This document shows, piece after piece, positions 14,200-20,559 of a stretch of 20,559 bases of DNA. The notes below the pieces were generated by a model. It was not told where the DNA came from, made no database searches, and worked only from the letters and a program-made list of their open reading frames with translations. Origin of the DNA: DATGWF01 sp035299585 (GTDB taxonomy: Bacteria; Actinomycetota; Actinomycetes; Actinomycetales; Microbacteriaceae); the NCBI GenBank assembly GCA_035299585.1, contig DATGWF010000068.1:1-20559 (forward strand), in the 5' to 3' direction. Made by a program: the position numbers and the translations under genes. Position 1 is the first letter of the stretch. The number at the start of each line of letters is the position of its first letter.

Positions 14200-16338
14200 C
14201 TAGCGTGCGCCGCGCACCATCGGGTGATGGAACGTGTCGCCGAAGGCCCGTTCGCTCGCGCCCACTCGATCGAGGTAAGGCGTCAGGCCACCCATCTGGA
14301 ACGGGAAACCGGCGCCGAGAATCATGCAGAGGTCAATGTCTTCGGGCGCACTCACAACATGGTCTTCAACGAGCATTCGATGTGTCTCGTCGGCGAGTCG
14401 GTCCTGTAGGCGGGTGAGAATGGCTTCCGCGGACTGCGGGTCGGTCCCGCCGGCAACGATCTTCATGGCGCCCGAGTCGAAGCCCGTGATCTTGCCCTTG
14501 CCGTCCTTGTTCAGAAGGGTGCCGTAGTCCGCCAGCTTATGCAGGTTCTCGGAGCGGTAGAACCGGTCTGGGAATGCGGCGTGATGGGTGTCCAGCACGT
14601 GCGCACCCACCCTCAAGCCAACCAAATCGAGCAGCACGCTCGGTGCCATTGGGAGTCCGAGCGGTGCCATCGCGGCGTCGACCGTGGCGAAATCGGTGCC
14701 CGAGTCGACGGCACGCATCGCTTCGCCGAGCAGCACGGCGAGCAAACGATTCACGACAAAACCGGGCGTATCCGCCGTGATGACGGCGTTTTTCTTGAGC
14801 TTCTTGGCAACCACCATGGCGGTCGACAGCGATTGCTCGTTGGTGTGCGGGGTTCGAATCACCTCAACGAGTGGCATCACCGCGACGGGCGTGAAGAAGT
14901 GGAATCCGACGAGTCGCTCGGGGTGAGCGAGCTTCGCGCCAATCTGCTCGACCGAGAGCGAGGAGGTGTTCGTGGCGATGATGGCGTCCTCGGCGAGGTA
15001 GGGCTCGACCTGCGCGAACACGGTCTGCTTGACTTCGAGCTCTTCGAAGACCGCCTCGATTACCCAGTCACAATCGGCAAAGTCGGCCTTATCAACGGTG
15101 CCCTGGACGAGCGCGCACAGGCGGTTGCATTCGTCGGAACTGATGCGTCCGCGATCGCGGAGAGCGGCAAACTCGCCGCGAATTCGCTCGAGCGCGGTGT
15201 CGACATGGGCTTGATCCAGGTCGGTAATGACCACCGGTACCTGCAGTCGGCGCGCGAACAGCGTGGCGATTTGGCTGGCCATGTAGCCGGCGCCAAGCAC
15301 ACCAACCTTGGTAATGGGGCGGGCGAGCTTGGGGTCTGGGGCGCCGGCGGGCGACTTGGTGCGCTTCTGCACGAGATTGAACGCATACATGCTGGCGTGG
15401 AGCTGGTCCGAGCTGATGAGCTCCGCGAGCATCTCGTCCTCGCGGGCGAAGCCCTCACTCGTCGACCCCGACTTGGCGGCCTTCAGAAGTTCGAGTGCCG
15501 CGTAGGGCGAGCGCGGGACGCGGCCAATCTTGGCCGCGAGCGATTTCTCCGCAATGCCGATGGCGATGTCCCACTTGGTGAGTCGCTCGATTTTGCCGGG
15601 TTCGTTTGGCCGCTTCACCTTGGTGCGTCCGGTGATGACGGCGTCGGCCCAGGCGAGCGATTGTTCGAGGAATCTGGCCGGACCGAACATGACGTCGGCA
15701 ATTCCGAGCTCGAGGGCGTCAGCTGCGCTGAGCGTGCGATTTTGCTTCAGCGGGTTCTCGATGACGACCTTCAGGGCGTTCTCGATTCCGATGAGGTTGG
15801 GGAGGAGATAGGCCCCGCCCCAACCGGGGATGAGACCGAGGAACACTTCCGGCAGGGCGATGGCAGCCGCGGAGGAGTCGACAGTGCGGTAGTGCGCATT
15901 GAGCGCAACCTCGAGGCCGCCACCGAGCGCGAGTCCGTTAATGAAGACGAACGACGGAACACCCAGCTCGGCTTGACGACCCAGCGCGAAGTGACCGAGT
16001 TGCGCCATCAGTTTGCCGATCTCAGCATCGCGAATTTCGCTCACTTTCGACAGGTCGGCTCCGGCCGCGAGAATCCAGGGTTTACCGGTCGTCGCAACCG
16101 CGTCAATTTCGCCCCGGTTCGCCCGCTCAGCGAGCGCGTCGAGTGTCTCCAGATACTCGAGGAGCGTCTTCGGGCCGAGCGTGTTCGGGCGGGTGTGGTC
16201 GAGTCCGTTGTCGAGCGTGACGAGAGCGATGGTCTTGCCGGACGGCATACGGATGTCCCGAACGAAGGTGTGCGTGACCACCTCGTCTGCGGACAGTTCG
16301 AGTAGGGGAGTGAAGTCGATGTCGCGGTAGTTCGTCAT
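14200..16338 (-). CDS. fadB: Fatty-acid oxidation multifunctional enzyme FadB (enoyl-CoA hydratase / 3-hydroxyacyl-CoA dehydrogenase)
   Basis: Alpha subunit of the beta-oxidation trifunctional complex, 712 residues, close to M. tuberculosis FadB (Rv0860). The N-terminal crotonase domain (~15-310) has the oxyanion/active-site segment NGLALGGGLEVAL with Glu143, and LPEVFLGLIPGWGG with Glu164. It hydrates enoyl-CoA. The NAD-binding 3-hydroxyacyl-CoA dehydrogenase domain starts near residue 345 (VGVLGAGYMASQIA). The catalytic pair is His480 (GFHFFTPVAVMPLVEV) and Glu492, the standard 12 apart. C-terminal dehydrogenase domains follow. The NAD loop has Ala in place of the third Gly of GxGxxG. The ATG at 16338 overlaps the fadA stop by one base (TGATG); an in-frame extension to 16533 lies inside fadA and is rejected. 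Confidence 0.95.
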   Translation of the reverse strand: MTNYRDIDFTPLLELSADEVVTHTFVRDIRMPSGKTIALVTLDNGLDHTRPNTLGPKTLLEYLETLDALAERANRGEIDAVATTGKPWILAAGADLSKVSEIRDAEIGKLMAQLGHFALGRQAELGVPSFVFINGLALGGGLEVALNAHYRTVDSSAAAIALPEVFLGLIPGWGGAYLLPNLIGIENALKVVIENPLKQNRTLSAADALELGIADVMFGPARFLEQSLAWADAVITGRTKVKRPNEPGKIERLTKWDIAIGIAEKSLAAKIGRVPRSPYAALELLKAAKSGSTSEGFAREDEMLAELISSDQLHASMYAFNLVQKRTKSPAGAPDPKLARPITKVGVLGAGYMASQIATLFARRLQVPVVITDLDQAHVDTALERIRGEFAALRDRGRISSDECNRLCALVQGTVDKADFADCDWVIEAVFEELEVKQTVFAQVEPYLAEDAIIATNTSSLSVEQIGAKLAHPERLVGFHFFTPVAVMPLVEVIRTPHTNEQSLSTAMVVAKKLKKNAVITADTPGFVVNRLLAVLLGEAMRAVDSGTDFATVDAAMAPLGLPMAPSVLLDLVGLRVGAHVLDTHHAAFPDRFYRSENLHKLADYGTLLNKDGKGKITGFDSGAMKIVAGGTDPQSAEAILTRLQDRLADETHRMLVEDHVVSAPEDIDLCMILGAGFPFQMGGLTPYLDRVGASERAFGDTFHHPMVRGAR

Positions 16339-17546
16339 CAGCGTGCCTTCTTGCCGTAGTGGGCGTGGTGGGGGTTCTCCCAAATGACCGTGCCGCCCTG
16401 GCCGAGACCGACACACATCGCGGTGACGCCGTAGCGGACCTCCGGGTGGAGCTCGAACTGTCGGGCGAGCTGGTTCATGAGCCGGACGCCGGAGGATGCG
16501 AGCGGGTGGCCAAGTGCAATCGCGCCACCCCACTGATTCACTCGCGCATCGTCGTCGGAGATACCGAAGTGGTCGAGGAACGACAGCACCTGAACGGCGA
16601 ACGCCTCGTTGAGCTCGAACAGGCCGATGTCGTCAATGGAGAGCTTTGCAAGTCGTAGGGCCTTTTCCGTTGACGGAATCGGTCCGAGCCCCATCACCTC
16701 CGGCTCGACGCCCGCGAAGCCGAAGCTCACCATTCGCATTTTGGGGGCAAGGCCGAGTTCTTTCGCCGTGCTTGAACTTGCGAGGAGGCAGGCCGTCGCA
16801 CCGTCCGTGAGCGGGGAGGCGTTTCCCGCGGTGACGCGCCCATGGGGGCGGAACGGAGTCTTGAGGTCGGCGAGACCCTCCATCGTCGTTTCGGGTCGCA
16901 TGAGTTCGTCACGGTCGGCGAGCCCCCAACCCGCCTCGGTCTTGAGCGCGACCGGAATGAGATCGGCCTGGATGTGGCCAGCCTCATAGGCGGCGGCGGC
17001 CTTGTGTTGCGAGCCCATGGCGAAGCGGTCCGCTCGCTCCTTGGTGAGCTGCGGGAATCGGTCGTGGAGACGTTCGGCAGTGATGCCCATGTTGAGCGCG
17101 TCCGGCGAGACAAGTTTCTCCGCGAGGAACCGCGGGTTCGGGTCGGCGTCAAATCCCATCGGGTGCCGTCCCATGTGCTCGACACCGCCGGCGATTGCGA
17201 GCTCCATCTGGCCGAAGCCAATCGCCGAACCCATGAGCGCCGTCGCCGTCATCGCGCCAGAACACATCCGGTCGATGGCGAGGCCCGGGACGGACAAGGG
17301 CAAGCCGGCGAGAATCGCGGCGGTTCGTCCGAGCGTGAGGCCCTGGTCACCCTGCTGTGTCGTCGCGGCAATGGCGACGTCGTCGATGCGGGCGCCCGGA
17401 ACCTTCGGGTTCCGTTCGAGCAACCCCATCATCGCCTTCACGATGAGGTCGTCGGCCCTGGTGTTCCAGTACATTCCCTTTTCGCCGGCTCGACCGAATG
17501 GGGTGCGCACCCCATCGATGAACAGGACGTCTTCGCGTTCGGCCAC
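16338..17546 (-). CDS. fadA: Acetyl-CoA acyltransferase (3-ketoacyl-CoA thiolase) FadA
   Basis: Beta subunit of the fatty-acid oxidation complex. It cleaves 3-ketoacyl-CoA with CoA to release acetyl-CoA. The 402 residues match mycobacterial FadA (Rv0859) in size and partner. The nucleophile is Cys95 (in IDRMCSGAM), the His of GHPLASSG is His347, and the second acid/base cysteine is Cys378 (in AMCVGLGQGG). The NEAF motif is present. The N-terminal RTPFGRAGEKGMYWNTRADDL segment fits the FadA subgroup. The start is GTG, preceded by AGGAGGAGG (17551-17559) with 4 bases of spacing. Translation is coupled to fadB through TGATG. The operon points away from rnd, with a candidate promoter in the 73-base gap. 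Confidence 0.95.
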   Translation of the reverse strand: MAEREDVLFIDGVRTPFGRAGEKGMYWNTRADDLIVKAMMGLLERNPKVPGARIDDVAIAATTQQGDQGLTLGRTAAILAGLPLSVPGLAIDRMCSGAMTATALMGSAIGFGQMELAIAGGVEHMGRHPMGFDADPNPRFLAEKLVSPDALNMGITAERLHDRFPQLTKERADRFAMGSQHKAAAAYEAGHIQADLIPVALKTEAGWGLADRDELMRPETTMEGLADLKTPFRPHGRVTAGNASPLTDGATACLLASSSTAKELGLAPKMRMVSFGFAGVEPEVMGLGPIPSTEKALRLAKLSIDDIGLFELNEAFAVQVLSFLDHFGISDDDARVNQWGGAIALGHPLASSGVRLMNQLARQFELHPEVRYGVTAMCVGLGQGGTVIWENPHHAHYGKKAR

Positions 17547-17575
17547 AGTGCCTCCTCCTGGAATGGGACATCTTC

Positions 17576-17581
17576 ATCCTA
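17576..17581 (-). promoter_or_regulatory. Candidate -10 element for fadAB
   Basis: On the minus strand TAGGAT (TANNNT) lies 29 bases before the fadA GTG and just upstream of its strong ribosome-binding site. No -35 is recognisable; that zone is occupied by the hairpin at 17586-17603. No clear FadR-like operator is seen. Confidence 0.35.
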
Positions 17582-17585
17582 GGAA

Positions 17586-17603
17586 CGCCGCATCGTTGCG
17601 GCG
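17586..17603 (-). terminator. Hairpin after rnd, probable terminator
   Basis: CGCCGCA and TGCGGCG form a perfect 7-bp GC-rich stem with a 4-base loop, 16 bases past the rnd stop on the minus strand. Only a short TTCCT follows. It would separate the DUF3000-rnd unit from fadAB. Confidence 0.45.
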
Positions 17604-17619
17604 CTCTCTCTGGCGAAAC

Positions 17620-18819
17620 CTACGAGAGCACTTCGCTGGCGTCGGTGACGATTTGGTGAGCCTGCACAAACGCTTCGCTCATCGGTTCAGCGCAGGCATC
17701 GATCTGCCATTCGCGCGCGCCGAGCGCACGCAAGGCGTCGGCAACGTCGGAGGCATCGAAGCCGGGAGGATTCCAACATACGCGACGCAACACCTCTGGC
17801 GTGAGGAGGTTCTCGGTGGGGAGCCGCATGACGAGGGCGAGCTCAGCGACGGCCGCCTTCGCGAGCTTGAGTCGCTCGTCCGCTTCGGGATTCTTTTGCG
17901 CCCAGTTGCGCGGTTGCGGGATGGCGTCTGATTGCGGCGCCCGTTTTGCCGGCACGGCATCGGTATGACGTCCGCGCTCGACCGCATCCCACCAGCGATC
18001 AATCTCGCTTCGTGAGGCTCGGCCGTGAAAACCGGCGGTGGCGACGAGTGCGCCCCGAGACGTCGGCATCGCCTGTGCGACCGCAACAAGAGCGCTGTCT
18101 GGAACCAAACGACCCGGGGAGGTATCGACCTCTCGGGCGAGGGCGTCTCGCGCGAGCCAGAGTTCGCGGGCGATGGCCAAGCGCCGTGGGTCCTTGATCG
18201 CGTGCAGCCCGGTCAACCGTCGCCATGGTTCGGGGTCGAGCGGTTTGGGTGCCTTGGTGAGGACGGCAGCGAATTCCTGCTCGGCAATCTCCCGCTTGCC
18301 AGCCTCGTGCAGTTCGCGGTCGAGGACGTCGCGAACGTCGATGAGGAGTTCGACGTCGAGCGCTGCGTATTCGAGCCATTCCTGCGGCAGGGGCCGTTTG
18401 GACCAATCGGCCGCGGAGTGCGCTTTCGCGAGTTCGATGCCGAGGGTCTCCAGAACGACTGCGCCAAGTCCGACCCGTTCTTTGCCGAGGAGGCGCGATG
18501 CGAGTTCCGTGTCGAAAATGCGCTCGGGTTCGAGGTCTAATTCACGGAGGCAGGCAAGGTCTTGGCTGGCAGCGTGAAATACCCACTCCTCGCCCGCGAG
18601 GGCCGAACGGACGGGTGCAAAGTCCTCAACCAGTGGTGCATCGATGAGAAACGTTCCCGAGCCCCGCCGGAAGATTTGGATGAGGTATGCCCGCTGCGAG
18701 TAGCGGTAGCCGCTCGCGCGTTCCGCATCGACCGCAATCGGCCCCGAACCGCCCGCAATGGCGGTTGCGGCGGCGGCAATCTCCTCGGGAGTGCTGAGGA
18801 CGTGAAATTCGGTGCTCAT
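17620..18819 (-). CDS. rnd: HRDC domain-containing ribonuclease D-like 3'-5' exonuclease
   Basis: DEDDy-type exonuclease, expected to trim 3' ends of structured RNAs such as tRNA precursors in the cytoplasm. It is 399 residues from the ATG at 18819 (MSTEFHVL). Catalytic residues are visible as Asp31 and Glu33 (AVDAERASGYRY), Asp87 (FHAASQDL), and Tyr151 with Asp155 (YAALDVELL). The HRDC helical domain for nucleic-acid binding is around residues 208-290. An actinobacterial C-terminal region follows. The ATG overlaps the DUF3000 stop (ATGA, 4 bp), so the two are translationally coupled. Longer in-frame starts upstream would lie inside the DUF3000 gene. The order DUF3000-rnd beside dxs matches Rv2680-Rv2681-Rv2682c in M. 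tuberculosis. The exact RNA substrates are not known from sequence. Confidence 0.93.
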   Translation of the reverse strand: MSTEFHVLSTPEEIAAAATAIAGGSGPIAVDAERASGYRYSQRAYLIQIFRRGSGTFLIDAPLVEDFAPVRSALAGEEWVFHAASQDLACLRELDLEPERIFDTELASRLLGKERVGLGAVVLETLGIELAKAHSAADWSKRPLPQEWLEYAALDVELLIDVRDVLDRELHEAGKREIAEQEFAAVLTKAPKPLDPEPWRRLTGLHAIKDPRRLAIARELWLARDALAREVDTSPGRLVPDSALVAVAQAMPTSRGALVATAGFHGRASRSEIDRWWDAVERGRHTDAVPAKRAPQSDAIPQPRNWAQKNPEADERLKLAKAAVAELALVMRLPTENLLTPEVLRRVCWNPPGFDASDVADALRALGAREWQIDACAEPMSEAFVQAHQIVTDASEVLS

Positions 18820-19403
18820 GAGCGCCGCCGATGCGCGTCGAGGACGCTCACGCGCTCTGTACCGGGGGGCATGCCAGCGAGGAGTGCGAGGAGCTCCGCC
18901 CACGCTTCGATGTGCGGCACAAGGTTGTCGGAACCGGGCGACCAGGATGCGCGGAGTTCCAACTGCGCACCCTCACCCTGTTCCGCGAGCGACCCGTATC
19001 CGCGTGAGAGGATTTTGGTCGCGGTGCCTGACTCCGAGTGGAAGTCGGCGGCATGCGAGTCGAGTGCGTCCATCAGCCACGACCACGCGACGTCAGCGAC
19101 GTATTGCTCAACGCCAATTTCCGGCTCGAGCGGACCCTGTGCGAAGCATACGATGCGCCACGGTCCGCCCCATTCTTCGGGACATTCCTCGTCAAACAGG
19201 ACGACGATACGCCCCGTTCCCCACTCGGAATCCTCTGCGTGGTTGACGGGTCGAACGTCCGCCGCGAGTGCAAAAGCATGCGGCGCGAGAGAGGTGGGAG
19301 CCGCTATTTCGGTGAGGTGGAGCTCGTCGCGGACGCGCGCCCCCTGAAGGGCTGCGATTGCCTCACGGAAGAGGTCTGCCGAAGCCGAGGTCACAGAGGT
19401 CAC
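18816..19403 (-). CDS. DUF3000 family protein
   Basis: Protein of 195 residues, actinobacterial DUF3000 family (Rv2680 type), function unknown, probably cytoplasmic. The N-terminal SADLFREAIAALQGARVRDE and LAPHAFALAADV are family-like. The middle has a Trp-rich segment (EEWGGPWRIVCFAQGPLEPEIG, here split by only a few variable sites) and VADVAWSWLMDAL. The frame is open much further upstream (to 19790), but that part is Arg/Ser-rich and opposes the hydrolase gene, so it is rejected. The GTG at 19403 follows TACGCT by 6 bases and lacks a ribosome-binding site, suggesting a leaderless start. A second GTG at 19394 (192 residues) is possible. The stop overlaps the rnd ATG. Confidence 0.87.
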   Translation of the reverse strand: MTSVTSASADLFREAIAALQGARVRDELHLTEIAAPTSLAPHAFALAADVRPVNHAEDSEWGTGRIVVLFDEECPEEWGGPWRIVCFAQGPLEPEIGVEQYVADVAWSWLMDALDSHAADFHSESGTATKILSRGYGSLAEQGEGAQLELRASWSPGSDNLVPHIEAWAELLALLAGMPPGTERVSVLDAHRRRS

Positions 19404-19409
19404 CCTGGA

Positions 19410-19419
19410 AGCGTAGGCT
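19410..19419. promoter_or_regulatory. Overlapping divergent -10 elements for DUF3000 and the hydrolase
   Basis: The 10 bases AGCGTAGGCT contain TACGCT on the minus strand (19410-19415), 6 bases before the DUF3000 GTG. They also contain TAGGCT on the plus strand (19414-19419), which would start the hydrolase mRNA near 19426. The two hexamers share 2 bases, so both promoters could not be melted at once. Confidence 0.45.
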
Positions 19420-19473
19420 CGAGCTGCCGGCCCGCTCGATTGCCACGCCGGAAAGCGTGAGGGGAGGAGCATC

Positions 19474-20559
19474 ATGCGGACGACTCGGATTTTCGTCGCG
19501 ATTGCGGCGACACTTATCGGGGCGGCGAGTGCCATCGTCGTGCGGTTCGCTCGCGCCATCGTGGTGCCGCCCAAGCGCATCGCACCCGACCTCACGATCC
19601 GTGCGGTCGATCGCGCCCGGGGCCGGATCGTCCTCTCGGATGCCGAATCAAGTCGGCTGGCGGGCAGGTACGGTCTGTGGTTCGGTAATGACACCGGATA
19701 CGCCCGCATCGGAGCCATCACGAACGTGTCCGACCAGGGCATCGAGCGCGAGCTGCTCGAGGTGGTGAGCGGCACGCCGCGCGCAGGCATGCGGGCTCGC
19801 GACTCGAGTTGGTTCTACGTCACGCCGGCCGATGTCGGTCTCGTAAGTGAATCGGTGAATGTTCGCGGACCGCTCGGGGCGATGCCGGCCTGGCTCATTC
19901 GCGCCACCGGCGACGGCGGCGACTGGGTGATCCACGTCCATGGCCGAACGGCCTCGCGATCGGAGACGTTGCGTTCGGCTCGGGTCTCGGCCGATGCCGG
20001 ATGGACCTCGCTCTGCGTCAGTTATCGCAACGATGCCGGCGCGAGTTCGAGTGACGACGCACGCTACGGCCTCGGCGGGAGCGAGTGGGCAGATGTGTGC
20101 GCGGCAATCGAGTTCGCCCGGGAATCCGGAGCGCGGCGCATCGTCCTGTTCGGTTGGTCGATGGGAGCGCTCATTGCATTGCGTGCCGCAGCGGCAGAGC
20201 AGGACGCAAACCAGTCCGACATCGTCGGCATTGCCATCGAGTCCGGCGTCCTGGACTGGTCAAACGTTTTCGCGCAGCACGCTCGTCTGGCGCACCTGCC
20301 CAACGCAGTAGCGTCGATGGCGCAGTCGCTTCTGGCCTCCCGGCTCGCGCCGATCGCGACCGGAGTTGCCGAGCCCATTGATTGGCCGGCGCTCGATGGT
20401 GGCCACATCGTGGCCACACTCGGTCTGCCGGTACTGGCACTGCACAGCGCGAGCGACCGATACGTGCCAATTGGACCGGTTCGCGAGCTTGCGGCACTGT
20501 TGCCCGAAACGGTCGAACTGCATGAATTCGACGGCGCGGGTCACGTTCGACTCTGGAAC
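19474..20559 (+). CDS. Membrane-anchored alpha/beta hydrolase (3' end missing)
   Basis: Serine hydrolase of the alpha/beta fold; 362 codons are visible without a stop. An N-terminal hydrophobic helix (about residues 5-24, FVAIAATLIGAASAIVV) probably anchors it to the membrane with the catalytic domain outside. After ~120 residues of linker or cap comes WVIHVHGRTASRSETLR, the HG oxyanion-hole strand. The nucleophile elbow is GWSMGA with Ser229. The likely acid is Asp328 (HSASDRYVPIGP) and the base is His357 (GAGHVRLW), in the right order. The best general match is the dienelactone-hydrolase/serine-aminopeptidase group with no fixed substrate. The ATG has GGAGG (19463-19467) with 6 bases of spacing. 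Only a few residues are probably missing at the C-terminus. Confidence 0.85.
   Translation, partial: MRTTRIFVAIAATLIGAASAIVVRFARAIVVPPKRIAPDLTIRAVDRARGRIVLSDAESSRLAGRYGLWFGNDTGYARIGAITNVSDQGIERELLEVVSGTPRAGMRARDSSWFYVTPADVGLVSESVNVRGPLGAMPAWLIRATGDGGDWVIHVHGRTASRSETLRSARVSADAGWTSLCVSYRNDAGASSSDDARYGLGGSEWADVCAAIEFARESGARRIVLFGWSMGALIALRAAAAEQDANQSDIVGIAIESGVLDWSNVFAQHARLAHLPNAVASMAQSLLASRLAPIATGVAEPIDWPALDGGHIVATLGLPVLALHSASDRYVPIGPVRELAALLPETVELHEFDGAGHVRLWN

Noticed and set aside
14539..16305. A 588-codon plus-strand open frame opposite fadB
   Set aside because: It lies wholly within fadB on the other strand, has no ribosome-binding site or family motif, and is explained by fadB codon bias.
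19404..19790. Long upstream extension of DUF3000
   Set aside because: The extension is antisense to the hydrolase's anchor and linker, is rich in Arg and Ser, and has no similarity to the DUF3000 N-terminus.
1..20559. CRISPR arrays, transposons, integrases, phage or defence genes, rRNA
   Set aside because: I looked for direct repeats, terminal inverted repeats, transposase or integrase motifs and RNA genes and saw none; gene order and base composition are uniform and housekeeping-like.

Overview
This 20.6 kb window is a chromosomal housekeeping region from a high-GC actinomycete. It most likely comes from the family Microbacteriaceae (order Micrococcales); the genus cannot be fixed by eye. 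The evidence is the high-GC codon use, paired clpP1/clpP2 genes, a two-gene FadA/FadB complex of the mycobacterial type, and several families largely confined to Actinomycetota: SepH, DUF3000, DUF3093, DUF3159, DUF3710 and DUF4193. I see no insertion sequences, phage genes, integrases, CRISPR arrays, rRNA or tRNA. Coding density is very high; the longest gene-free stretch is 194 bases (6330-6523).

Layout. (1) 1-5199, plus strand, protein folding and proteolysis: the 3' part of trigger factor (tig), a strong terminator, then clpP1, clpP2 and clpX. A BenE-family transporter gene overlaps the clpX stop codon. A sequence fitting the ClgR-box core lies upstream of clpP1. (2) 5196-9244, the actinobacterial 'dut neighbourhood': sepH (minus), DUF4193 (plus), DUF3093 (minus), then the overlapping run dut-DUF3710-DUF3159 (plus). 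(3) 9290-14131, plus: aconitase acnA, preceded by a perfect 18-bp AT-rich palindrome, then dxs for isoprenoid precursors. (4) 14200-17546, minus: fadA-fadB, encoding the thiolase and multifunctional subunits of a beta-oxidation complex, in one operon. (5) 17620-19403, minus: DUF3000 and an RNase D-like HRDC nuclease, overlapping by 4 bp. (6) 19474-end, plus: a membrane-anchored alpha/beta hydrolase, cut off by the window edge.

How the genes work together. Trigger factor folds nascent chains, while ClpX with ClpP1/ClpP2 degrades proteins. SepH helps FtsZ assemble at division. Dut keeps dUTP out of DNA; its three or four DUF neighbours are uncharacterised. AcnA feeds the TCA cycle, Dxs starts the MEP pathway, and FadAB breaks down fatty acids. 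The adjacency of DUF3000, rnd and dxs, and of DUF4193, DUF3093, dut and DUF3710, resembles the M. tuberculosis Rv2680-Rv2682c and Rv2696c-Rv2699c regions as I remember them.

I did not find a convincing new defence, mobile or biosynthetic system. The best leads are regulatory: the acnA palindrome, the ClgR-like box, likely leaderless promoters at dut, DUF3093 and DUF3000, and a terminator sequence shared by tig and acnA. One genomic oddity, the transporter coupled to clpX, and the uncharacterised dut cluster also deserve a look.
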